From the NCBI GenBank assembly GCA_965263345.1, contig CBDHHC010000012.1:165703-229702 (forward strand): a stretch of 64,000 bases of DNA, in the 5' to 3' direction. The notes under the pieces are model-generated. The model saw nothing but the letters and a program-made list of their open reading frames with translations. It searched no databases and had not been told where the DNA came from. Every line of letters begins with the position of its first letter. Position 1 is the first letter of the stretch. Of the stretch, positions 17,391 through 25,445 are shown piece after piece. This stretch comes from CBDHHC01 sp965263345. GTDB lineage: Bacteria > Pseudomonadota > Alphaproteobacteria > Rhizobiales > CBDHHC01. The translations under genes and the position numbers were made by a program.

Positions 17391-17885
17391 ATGATTATCA
17401 CTGAAACCTGCACAAAAAGAATTTTTTGAAGCCTTTTTCAGTATATTTTCCGCTAAGGCAACATCCGGATATTCCGATATGCCTAAGACACCAAGCGTGA
17501 AACGTTGGGAGGGTTTTATAAATTGGATGGTCCGCCTAGCTAGAGATCATAAAGGGGAGGTTGGATGGTCTTTCATAAAGAAAGTGCTAAACTTATTGGT
17601 TGCATTAGGTTAAACAAAATTGAGAAGAAAAATTCCTTAGCGATAATTGGATATGAGTATGCAGAAGTCTTCTGGGGTGAAGGTTTTGCAACCGAGGCTC
17701 TTAAAGCTATTGTTAGTTACTGCCATTAAGATTTGCGACTTAATCGAATAGAGGCTTGGACAACCCCAGATAATACTAGATCTAACCGCGCTTTAGAGAA
17801 AGCTAGCTTCCAGAATGAAGGCCTTCAACGCAGTGAGTTTATAACTGATGGCAAATCAAGGGATGTTAAACTTTGGGGTCACTGA
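17391..17885 (+). pseudogene. GNAT (RimJ/RimL-type) acetyltransferase pseudogene
   Basis: Conceptual translation across three lesions gives an acetyltransferase. It opens at ATG 17391 with MIITET, shifts frame into a KPAQKEFFEAFFSIFSAK stretch typical of the GNAT N-terminus, shifts again near 17560, and then reads IGYEYAEVFWGEGFATEAL, the acetyl-CoA-binding region. A TAA at 17727-17729 interrupts that frame, after which LRLNRIEAWTTPDNTRSN and ALEKASFQNEGL complete the family pattern up to a TGA at 17883. Two frameshifts plus one nonsense codon make function very unlikely. Confidence 0.8.
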
Positions 17886-18115
17886 GCAGCTTACAAGCTG
17901 TAATTTTATTCCTTCAAGTTTTGAATTCGCATAATCCCACTTACAAGAAATTTGCGTTATGAAACCTCCTCAATAGAAACATAAAAAAACTCATTGTAAA
18001 TAACTCTTTACACGTTAATTTTTATCCAATTCCCTCACACATTTAACTATCTGATTTTAATATATAAAATAATTTTACCCGTCCACATTTATGTCTAAAT
18101 TAAGGCGAGAATTCG

Positions 18116-18220
18116 TTGACTTAATGGCGAACTTTTGTGCATCTAGCTTTTGTGTAATGAGTAATTCAAAAAGCCTAAATACTTAACCGTCTTCCTTTCC
18201 CCGGAAGACGGTTTTTTTTT
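18116..18220 (+). ncRNA. Candidate small RNA with its own promoter and terminator
   Basis: A TTGACT hexamer at 18116 is followed after 18 bases by CATCTA, a weak -10. About 40 bases further comes a textbook intrinsic terminator ending in nine T. No protein frame lies between and no plus-strand gene precedes it except the GNAT pseudogene, so a transcript of roughly 70 nt is the simplest explanation. It could instead be the terminator of read-through from the pseudogene. Confidence 0.4.
18185..18220 (+). terminator. Intrinsic terminator
   Basis: CCGTCTTCC and GGAAGACGG form a perfect stem, extended by AA/TT, with loop TTTCCCC and a run of nine T on the plus strand. On the minus strand the same stem lies just after the AEC permease stop and may end that transcript less efficiently. 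Confidence 0.8.
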
Positions 18221-19163
18221 AGATCCCAACAAATTTAATCACAGATAACCAAATGGCTATTGTTGCTATTGAGAGTGGCGTGGCAATTAGGAAGGTTGAG
18301 GCTGAGAGCGCGACAGCCCGGTCATACATAGTCGCAAAGATATAAATGTTAATGCCTGGCGGCATTGCCGCGATGATCACAGCTGCCCGTACATATTGAT
18401 CGTCCAAACCAAATATATAATAAGACATTATGAAGGCAATTAGTGGGTGGATCAGCAATGAAAGACAGGAGATTACAAAACTTTTTGAAAGTTCTGCTTT
18501 CAAACTGTAGCGCGTTAGAGCTGCTCCAATACCGATCAATGCCACTGGAATGGCAGTCTGAGCAATCATGTTTACTGTTGCCATAACGGGCTCTGGTAAT
18601 TTGACTTCTAAGAAATTCAACGTTACGCCTATGATTATTCCTATCATTAGAGCATTAGACAAAATCGATATTGCTGCTGCTTTTAGAGCTTCTAATAAAG
18701 GTCGACCATCTCGTCTTGCCAATTCCATACTGATCATACCCAGCGCATAGAGGCAGGGTGCGTGTAATGAGATAATCCCGAAAACCGGCGTTAAAGCAGC
18801 ACTCCCAAAGGCACGCTCCATGATGGGAATGCCAAGAATTACTGTATTTGAAAACAGGGCACAAAACCCAACAGCGACGGACTCTCCTGGCCGCATTTTC
18901 CAGAATTTATAGGCTATGTAGATGCCAATAAAAAAGCTGGTTACGGCTCCTAAATAAAAACTAACAAGCATGGGCCAATAAAAGGCCTGGGCGAAATCTA
19001 ATTGATACATTGCCCTAAATAATAAAACCGGCACAGCTAATTTGACTGTGTAAGCATTGAGGCTGTCAGCAATATCAGAACTGATATACCCGAGACGAAC
19101 GGTGAGGTAACCTGCTCCCAAGATCAGAAAAACAGGTACAATGATTAAGAGAATTTCTAACAA
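18219..19163 (-). CDS. AEC-family (auxin efflux carrier type) permease
   Basis: A 314-residue protein made almost wholly of hydrophobic segments, about ten in two bundles of five, the AEC family layout. Typical phrases are the N-terminal VPVFLILGAGYLTVRLGY, the half-way break rich in Gly/Ser, and VIIAAMPPGINIYIFATMY in the second half. Members export or import small organic anions such as malate or malonate across the inner membrane. The adjacent leuA on the same strand is 67 bp upstream; a joint transcript is possible, which would suggest a branched-chain keto-acid-like substrate, but this is only inference. Confidence 0.85.
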   Translation of the reverse strand: MLEILLIIVPVFLILGAGYLTVRLGYISSDIADSLNAYTVKLAVPVLLFRAMYQLDFAQAFYWPMLVSFYLGAVTSFFIGIYIAYKFWKMRPGESVAVGFCALFSNTVILGIPIMERAFGSAALTPVFGIISLHAPCLYALGMISMELARRDGRPLLEALKAAAISILSNALMIGIIIGVTLNFLEVKLPEPVMATVNMIAQTAIPVALIGIGAALTRYSLKAELSKSFVISCLSLLIHPLIAFIMSYYIFGLDDQYVRAAVIIAAMPPGINIYIFATMYDRAVALSASTFLIATPLSIATIAIWLSVIKFVGI

Positions 19164-19230
19164 ATGACTGCCTTATTTATGTAACCCCAATAGAATGCTT
19201 TTTTGTCAGGGTTACATATTCTTATTTATT

Positions 19231-20799
19231 TCAGGAAGCCATGACGGCTTCTGGTGACGTTTTTTCCCGCTTTACCATAAGTTTGTTTAAAGCGCTTACA
19301 TAGGCTTTGGACGTCGCTACAAGTGTATCAACATCTGCGGCTCTTGAGGTTACGGTTTTTCCGTTTTCCTCAAGGCGTACGGATACTTCTGCTTGTGCAT
19401 CCGTTCCTTCAGTTACGGCATGAACCTGGTACAATAATAACTTTGCCTGATTAGGTATCATATCATTAATGGCATTGAATAGAGCATCTACTGGACCATT
19501 GCCCATTGCCTGCCGTGTTCTATGAACACCATCAATATCCAACGTTAGGATCGCCTTTTGTGGCCCGCCCGTTCCGGCAATGATTGTCACAGCCTCAACT
19601 TTGATCTTATCTTGGGCATGGGCAACTTCATCATCTACAAGAGCTATAATATCTTCGTCAAAAATTTGCTTTTTCTTGTCAGCTAAATCTTTAAAGAGAT
19701 TAAATGCCTCTTCAAATGCATTGTCCCCTAGTTCGTAACCTAAATCTTCTAACTTGGTCCGGAATGCATGGCGGCCAGAGTGTTTTCCCATAACCAATGA
19801 GGACTCTTTGATACCTACACTTTCAGGCGTCATAATCTCATAAGTCTGAGTGTGCTTTAACATCCCATCCTGATGGATACCTGACTCATGGGCAAAAGCA
19901 TTTTTACCAACGATTGCCTTATTATATTGAACAGGGAATGAGGTTACCAATGATACTAATTTAGAGGCACGCGAGATATATTTTGGATTAATATTCGTCC
20001 AATATGGCAATATATCATTTCTGGTATTGATTGCCATAACGACTTCTTCTAGAGCCGCATTGCCAGCGCGTTCGCCAATACCATTTATTGTACACTCAAT
20101 TTGGCGCGCTCCTGCTCTTACACCAGCTAATGAATTCGCTACAGCAAGCCCTAAATCATTGTGACAATGGGTTGAGAAAATAATATCATCTGCTCCTGGA
20201 ACACGTTCCTTTAGCATAGTCATTAAAGCATGATATTCCTCAGGTGCGGTATATCCAACGGTGTCAGGAATATTGATTGTGGTTGCGCCAGCTTTTATTG
20301 CAGCTTCAACACAGCGACACAAAAAATCATGTTCCGTTCTTGTGGCGTCTTCTGCAGACCATTCGATATTGTCTGTGTATCTACCGGCACGTGTCACGCT
20401 CTCTGTTACTTTTTCTAAAACTGTTTCTGGCTCCATCTGAAGTTTGTATTTCATATGGACAGGGCTTGTTGAAATAAATGTGTGAATCCGGGATTGTTTT
20501 GCTGGTGCCAATGCCTCTCCAGCCCGATCAATATCCTTGTTACTTGCTCTGGACAAACCACAAACAACAGATTTTTTTACAACTTCAGAAATTTTATAAA
20601 CAGCTTCAAAATCTCCGTTGGATGCAATAGGAAAACCAGCTTCAATGATATCCACGCCCATCTCGTCCAAAACTTCAGCAACCTCTAGTTTTTCTTCTAG
20701 AGTCATGGACGCGCCTGGAGATTGTTCACCGTCACGTAATGTTGTATCGAAGATAACGACACGATCTTTAGCGTTTTGATCAGCTTGTGTCATATTCAT
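19231..20799 (-). CDS. leuA: 2-Isopropylmalate synthase
   Basis: Catalyses the first committed step of leucine synthesis, acetyl-CoA plus 2-ketoisovalerate. The catalytic barrel has FDTTLRDGEQSPGASM near the start, the metal site HCHNDLG, and HESGIHQDGMLKH; the C-terminal 130 residues are the regulatory LeuA dimer domain that binds leucine. About 522 residues from the ATG at 20799, which is preceded by AGAAGGA; the open frame reaches back to 20826 but that ATG lacks a ribosome-binding site. A small Leu-rich peptide gene and interleaved inverted repeats lie just upstream, suggesting leader-based control. Confidence 0.93.
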   Translation of the reverse strand: MNMTQADQNAKDRVVIFDTTLRDGEQSPGASMTLEEKLEVAEVLDEMGVDIIEAGFPIASNGDFEAVYKISEVVKKSVVCGLSRASNKDIDRAGEALAPAKQSRIHTFISTSPVHMKYKLQMEPETVLEKVTESVTRAGRYTDNIEWSAEDATRTEHDFLCRCVEAAIKAGATTINIPDTVGYTAPEEYHALMTMLKERVPGADDIIFSTHCHNDLGLAVANSLAGVRAGARQIECTINGIGERAGNAALEEVVMAINTRNDILPYWTNINPKYISRASKLVSLVTSFPVQYNKAIVGKNAFAHESGIHQDGMLKHTQTYEIMTPESVGIKESSLVMGKHSGRHAFRTKLEDLGYELGDNAFEEAFNLFKDLADKKKQIFDEDIIALVDDEVAHAQDKIKVEAVTIIAGTGGPQKAILTLDIDGVHRTRQAMGNGPVDALFNAINDMIPNQAKLLLYQVHAVTEGTDAQAEVSVRLEENGKTVTSRAADVDTLVATSKAYVSALNKLMVKREKTSPEAVMAS

Positions 20800-20875
20800 A
20801 AATCCTTCTGGCTTTGGGCTGAACATAATCTTTTTCAGCCTATCTCATCTTTGTTTTATTGATTTTTGAGATCAT

Positions 20876-20962
20876 CCCCTAAGAACCCGTTTTCGCAACT
20901 CTAACGAAACTGCCGGTGCCTAGGGGCTCATAAGAAGGAGTTTTCCGAGTGTCAGAGTTGCG
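20876..20962 (-). promoter_or_regulatory. Interleaved inverted repeats in the leuA leader
   Basis: CGCAACTCT (20894-20902) is complementary to AGAGTTGCG (20954-20962), and CCCCTA (20876-20881) is complementary to TAGGGG (20921-20926). The two helices interleave, so they either exclude each other or form a pseudoknot. The upstream arms overlap the end of the small peptide gene, including its last Leu codons and stop. No T-run follows, so control of ribosome access rather than termination would be expected. Confidence 0.4.
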
Positions 20963-21075
20963 ACGAGCACACCACCACTTACTAAAAATAGCAATAAAAA
21001 CCTTTGTTCTTGCATAGCATCACGTTTTGCTACACGAACTTTAGCTTTTCCTCTATTTTTCCAATGCATGGACAT
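20920..21075 (-). CDS. Small Leu-rich membrane peptide upstream of leuA
   Basis: A 51-codon frame: a basic N-terminal half (MSMHWKNRGKAKVRVAKRD) followed by one hydrophobic segment with RFLLLFLVSGGVLVATLTL and three consecutive Leu codons (CTC CTT CTT) shortly before the stop. TAGGA stands nine bases before the ATG. The composition fits a single-pass inner-membrane protein with its N-terminus inside. Its place about 120 bp before leuA and the Leu codons near the stop also allow a role as a leader peptide. It is short and unrecognised, so either reading is tentative. Confidence 0.5.
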   Translation of the reverse strand: MSMHWKNRGKAKVRVAKRDAMQEQRFLLLFLVSGGVLVATLTLGKLLLMSP

Positions 21076-21184
21076 TGCTACAAATCCTAAACTCAAACTA
21101 ATTATATGGTTTGATATTACACAAATATAACCAATAATGGCTTATATTACTAGTCCGAGTTCTATGATTTTATAAAATTATTTT

Positions 21185-22090
21185 TTACAGGTTAAAAGTA
21201 CCTTGCATAAATAAAACTGCTTCTCCAGATATTTTAACTTTTTTTATTAAGCTTTTGTCTATTTCTACTGTTAAGTTAATTTTACTTGGACGCCCCATCT
21301 CATATCCCTGTTCAATACACCAAGTATACTCTTTGTCTTCAAGCTGGTTATACTCAAGTAAACTGCCAGGAAAGGTCGCAACGGCTGCGCCTGTCGCAGG
21401 ATCTTCAACGATCCCAAAATCGGGGGCGAACATTCTTGCATGGTATGAAGATGTTTTATCAACACATTCATCTGTGTACAGATATGCACCAACGATATCA
21501 TGACCATTTTTTGCTTCTTGCCAATAGGCAGAATTGATCTTTGCTTTTGCAATCACATCAAGAGATTTTACAGGTATAAATAACCATTCATTTCCTGAAG
21601 ACTCAACGAGACAAGGAGTATGATTGGCAAAACCTAATTCATCTAAATTGAGGCTGATTGCTTTTGCAATGATGTCGAGATTACCTGCTTGTTTTGCCGC
21701 ATTAGGTAATTTGGGCGAAATAAACTCAGCTTCCCCAATACCAGCTTGATATTTCACTTTTACATAAACCAAACCTATTTGTTCTTCAAAAGTGATATCT
21801 CCCTCAAACCTCTCATTCTGGGCTTTAAGGGATGCAATTAAAACAGCTGTACCTATCGTTGGGTGTCCTGCAAAAGGCATTTCTCGTTTTGGGGTGAAAA
21901 TACGAAGTTTTGCAGTCGTATCACTCTTTGTTGGGGGCAACACAAAAACTGTTTCTGCCAGATTAAATTCAGCAGCTATTTTTTGCATAAGATTGCCATC
22001 GAGATTTTCACAATCTGTCACAACTGCTAAGGGATTTCCTGAGAGTTTGCCTTTTGTGAAAACATCCAAAGTATAAAAATGTCTTAACAT
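21185..22090 (-). CDS. PhzF-family epimerase/isomerase
   Basis: A 301-residue protein with the two-lobed PhzF (diaminopimelate-epimerase-like) fold. The start reads FYTLDVFTKGKLSGNPLAVV, and the catalytic glutamate is in FNLAETVFVLPP (about residue 46). PFAGHPTIGTAV and EDPATGAAVATFPG are the two substrate loops of the family. Homologues isomerise small cyclic or unsaturated acids; apart from the phenazine enzyme their substrates are mostly unknown. No phenazine genes are nearby. It stands alone on the minus strand. Confidence 0.9.
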   Translation of the reverse strand: MLRHFYTLDVFTKGKLSGNPLAVVTDCENLDGNLMQKIAAEFNLAETVFVLPPTKSDTTAKLRIFTPKREMPFAGHPTIGTAVLIASLKAQNERFEGDITFEEQIGLVYVKVKYQAGIGEAEFISPKLPNAAKQAGNLDIIAKAISLNLDELGFANHTPCLVESSGNEWLFIPVKSLDVIAKAKINSAYWQEAKNGHDIVGAYLYTDECVDKTSSYHARMFAPDFGIVEDPATGAAVATFPGSLLEYNQLEDKEYTWCIEQGYEMGRPSKINLTVEIDKSLIKKVKISGEAVLFMQGTFNL

Positions 22091-22528
22091 ATCTTAACCC
22101 TTTTCACTTTAGGTTCATATTAGAGAAGATATGCTTGATTATTAACGTCTTCAATGTAGACATTTTTGCAACATTAGTTGTTATTATCATGAAAAGTTCT
22201 ACATTTGGCGGGCTACAGCATCCTAAGTCTCACGTTGCCGTGGGATTGTCAAACCATGTCCATAAGGTTGCCGCAATTGAAATGCTTTATTTCATTATAA
22301 ATTATCACGAAGAATTAAAGTTATAGATTTTTTGAAATGAGCTGTCCACTTAATTATGTAAGTGCAATTTAAATTTCTTAACTCTATTTGCGTGTAAGCA
22401 GAATGATCAAAACAAAAATAGCTTATGACATATAATTACTTCTGATATCTTTGAAGCTGGGTTTTTATTTTTGAATTACAATTATTTTACAGGAGCTATG
22501 TTTTATAAAAACATTTTCCTGTATTTAT

Positions 22529-22610
22529 GAAGGGTCCTCGGGCGAAACGTCCATGCAGCTCCCACCCCACCCAGTCCGGGGGCTCTTCACCTTATTAACC
22601 TGATTTTTTT
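22529..22610 (+). ncRNA. Candidate structured small RNA with C-rich loop
   Basis: A G+C-rich island in a very AT-rich intergenic region. GAAGGGTCCTCGG (22529-22541) pairs without interruption with CCGGGGGCTCTTC (22576-22588), 13 bp including three wobbles. The 34-nt loop carries CTCCCACCCCACCC, which could pair with Shine-Dalgarno sequences, and the alternative small hairpin GGGCG/CGTCC. A run of seven T follows at 22604-22610. Strand is chosen from the T-run. No known RNA family was recognised. Confidence 0.45.
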
Positions 22611-22987
22611 ATTCCTAAAAAACAAAAACCTTTACTCGAAAGTGAATTGTTGCAATTACATCACATAGAATTAACCATGCTTGCATATTTTATATCCATA
22701 TATTATTATGTATTTTCAACATCTTATCATTTTTTATTCATTTTTTTTATTAATTATTTTCCATAATACATTAACTTCATTTTCCTTTCCATGAATCAAA
22801 TGTCCCGTTACATATTGAGTCACAGAGACATTGTTGAGAGCTAATAAACATTACAAATCAACGTTCTTTGAAGTTACTTTACTATAAGTTCTAAGTTAGT
22901 TCCCTCGCGTAAAAAATTAGTACCCATTTATAGTCTTCGTATTTTGTACGTGATGATTGCCCCATTGCGTTTTAAGAGTTTAGCAGC

Positions 22988-23077
22988 ATGAAATTGTTTG
23001 CGATTTCAGTTTGTTATGCGTCTGCTTTAGTTTTTTTATGCTGCTATGAGTTTAGTAAAAAACAAAGTCAAGTCTGA
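22988..23077 (+). CDS. Possible 29-residue hydrophobic peptide
   Basis: ATG to TGA encodes MKLFAISVCYASALVFLCC followed by a short charged tail. One hydrophobic segment with three cysteines could be a membrane span or a lipoprotein-like leader. It lies 100 bp before tandem terminators that otherwise serve no gene. There is no strong ribosome-binding site, so chance occurrence is quite possible. Confidence 0.22.
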   Translation: MKLFAISVCYASALVFLCCYEFSKKQSQV

Positions 23078-23176
23078 ATAATTCGTAAAGTTTTTATTAC
23101 ATGCGTCACTTGGTTAGTTTTTATCAAAGCTAACTCACTGAATCTATTTTAGCTTTTCTTTGCATGCGTACATATG

Positions 23177-23217
23177 CGATAATGTCATCCCTCTCATCCT
23201 GACATTATCGTATTTTT
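23177..23217 (+). terminator. Intrinsic terminator (first of a tandem pair)
   Basis: CGATAATGTCA and TGACATTATCG form a perfect 11-bp stem with a 12-nt loop, followed by TATTTTT. No annotated plus-strand gene lies upstream for more than 1 kb. Confidence 0.75.
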
Positions 23218-23218
23218 A

Positions 23219-23253
23219 GGATCAGAGGCCTACCCCCCTCTGATCCTTTTTTA
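23219..23253 (+). terminator. Intrinsic terminator (second of a tandem pair)
   Basis: GGATCAGAGG and CCTCTGATCC form a perfect 10-bp stem with an eight-base C-rich loop and a tail of six or seven T. It begins directly after the T-run of the first terminator, so an efficient stop for an unannotated transcript is implied. Confidence 0.8.
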
Positions 23254-23425
23254 TTCTTCCACTTGTTTTTCTTGTTTAATATTTAAGAATTATCAATTGA
23301 AAATATTAACCTTCCTAGTAATTCAAATATAAATCGTAAATTCACACTCATTATATTTGGTTTTATTTGAAGAGAATCGTGATTTTTATAGTTGTTAATG
23401 TTCCTTCTATTTAATGGAGATTCTC

Positions 23426-24946
23426 ATGTCAGACTCGCGTAAAGGTTATTTTGGTGATCTACCCTATGTTCCTCTTCATATACGCGAACTCTCTCCTCTG
23501 TTTATCAATTTTTCTCTGCTGAAGGCAGGTTACAAACCTCCCAAGAGTTCTGAGCTTTCTTATTGTGAACTTGGTTGTGGATATGGATATAATCTTGTCA
23601 TACTAGCAGCCTGCTACCCTGAAATCGATTTTGTTGGTGTCGATTTTAACTCAGAACATATTGCTAATGCGCAGGACCTTGTTGAGACCGCTGAGCTTAA
23701 GAATATCAAGTTTTATGACATTAGTTTTGATCAATTCGCCAAACTAGATATTCCCAAATTCGACTATATTACAATGCATGGTGTTTGGTCCTGGGTTACA
23801 CCTGAAGTGCAAAATCAAATATTGTCAATTCTTTCTGAGAAATTAAAAAACCGGGGCGCACTTTACCTTAGTTATAACTCTATGCCTGGCTGTGCTGTTC
23901 ATAGCCCCCTTAAAAAACTCTATTACGATCTCTATAATCATGCAGATGGCTCTGTGCCTGAACGTATTGGCAAAACGGTTCAAATGGTTGATACGCTCAT
24001 CCAGAGGGATATTGCCTATTTCAAACATTCTCCTTTGTCAAAAGCACGTCATCATGCTTTGAAAGAAACACCTCCTTCTTATTTTGCGCATGAATATCTT
24101 GGAGAAGCTTGGGGAACGTTTTTTATTTCTGATGTTTGCAAGGAATTGCAAAAGGTTAATCTTGATTATGCAGGGTCAGCACTGCTTAATGACACAAAAT
24201 TCTCCGTTGAATTTGATAAAGAATATAAAGATGTTTTGAAGTCCATGCCTGATCCTATTTTTCATGAACAACTCAAAGATTATGTTCGAAATACGCATTT
24301 CCGCAAAGATATATTTGTTCGTGGTAAACTTGAATATGGTCCAAGTGACTGGATGCAAGAGATCGGTACGCTTCGTGTTGGGATTTATGGAACGCATAAT
24401 AATTTCCCTCATAAGTTTGAACTTCATGGAGAGCAAATAGATCTTCCTATAGAGGCTCATACACTGCTTATTGAAACCTTGAAGAAAACACCGAATACAC
24501 TTGGCGAACTGAGAAGCCTGAGTGTGTTTTCTCAAATGGAGCATTGGGAGTTTTTCCATATTGTTTGTTGCTGCATTGAAGCTGGGCAAATCTCTCTCCT
24601 TAGATATTCTGAAGATATTAGTATTTATAGTCCTGAGGCAGCTCTTCGTTTGAATAAGGTCTTACTTGAACATGCGGCCCGAGATGGAAAATATCAGTTT
24701 TTAGCCGCTCCAGAATTTGGATGCGGCATTAGCTGTTCGCAGATTGATCAGATCTTTTTGCAAGCCCTGCATAATGGCCAAGACCCGGCCCAAGAGGCCA
24801 TTAAGGCGATGAATGGTGAGACCTTAATGAAACATGGTAAACCTGTTCATGATCAGGATGAAGCTTTGAAATTATTGCAGGAAGCTGCTGAGGAGTTCAG
24901 GGCAGTGAAGTTAGAATATTTTGAGAGATTTGCAATTGCTGCTTGA
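23426..24946 (+). CDS. Methyltransferase with MethyTransf_Reg domain (protein-lysine methyltransferase-like)
   Basis: About 506 residues. The N-terminal third is a class I SAM fold with motif I ELGCGYGYNLVILA (about residues 48-61) followed by FVGVDFNSEHI. The next 170 residues, with YLSYNSMPGCAVHSPLKKL, match the methyltransferase regulatory domain, and the C-terminus is helical. The same architecture occurs in rickettsial PKMT1/PKMT2, which methylate lysines of outer-membrane protein OmpB. Whether this one acts on protein is unknown. The ATG at 23426 has GGAG six bases before it and is preferred to one four codons upstream. It is isolated between long intergenic stretches. Confidence 0.8.
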   Translation: MSDSRKGYFGDLPYVPLHIRELSPLFINFSLLKAGYKPPKSSELSYCELGCGYGYNLVILAACYPEIDFVGVDFNSEHIANAQDLVETAELKNIKFYDISFDQFAKLDIPKFDYITMHGVWSWVTPEVQNQILSILSEKLKNRGALYLSYNSMPGCAVHSPLKKLYYDLYNHADGSVPERIGKTVQMVDTLIQRDIAYFKHSPLSKARHHALKETPPSYFAHEYLGEAWGTFFISDVCKELQKVNLDYAGSALLNDTKFSVEFDKEYKDVLKSMPDPIFHEQLKDYVRNTHFRKDIFVRGKLEYGPSDWMQEIGTLRVGIYGTHNNFPHKFELHGEQIDLPIEAHTLLIETLKKTPNTLGELRSLSVFSQMEHWEFFHIVCCCIEAGQISLLRYSEDISIYSPEAALRLNKVLLEHAARDGKYQFLAAPEFGCGISCSQIDQIFLQALHNGQDPAQEAIKAMNGETLMKHGKPVHDQDEALKLLQEAAEEFRAVKLEYFERFAIAA

Positions 24947-25060
24947 GTAAAAAAATGTGATCTAAATCACTTATTATTTTAGCTCTATCCTTATGATTCA
25001 CTGTTGATATCTTTGCATTGCTGGCATATATTATTGTATGAGAGATTATTCGATAATATA

Positions 25061-25109
25061 TTAAATTATCTTAAATTTAGAATCATCTTCCAAAATTAAG
25101 ATAATTTAA
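25061..25109. repeat. 14-bp perfect inverted repeat
   Basis: TTAAATTATCTTAA and TTAAGATAATTTAA are exact reverse complements separated by 21 bases. It lies about 115 bp after the methyltransferase stop in an otherwise featureless AT-rich gap. It could be a weak terminator stem or a protein-binding palindrome. Confidence 0.5.
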
Positions 25110-25445
25110 AGAACCGTATTTTAGTATTGAAGCAGCAGCAATTCCTACAATGGTTTCAATTCTTATTAAGAAACAAATGAATTAACCATTATAAGGGCTT
25201 ATTTGTATTGTAAACCTATAAATAAGCAGACATTAGAAAGAATAAAAAATGTTATCAAAAATTAGTCGTGAAGGAACTATCTTATCTTTTACTACTATCA
25301 CTGGTCTTTACGAAGGAACTATTATATAATTCAAAAATAAATATACATCTGGCTCAATAGGTCACTAGTACTGTCCTATTAATAGTGCATTTTCACTATT
25401 TTGTCAACTAAGGTTAATTTTTACCTTTAGCTAGGTGTATTCATA

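Noticed and set aside
22135..22326. 63-codon plus-strand frame beginning MIINVFNVDIFATL
   Set aside because: No ribosome-binding site, mixed composition and overlap with the PhzF promoter region; not convincing as a gene.
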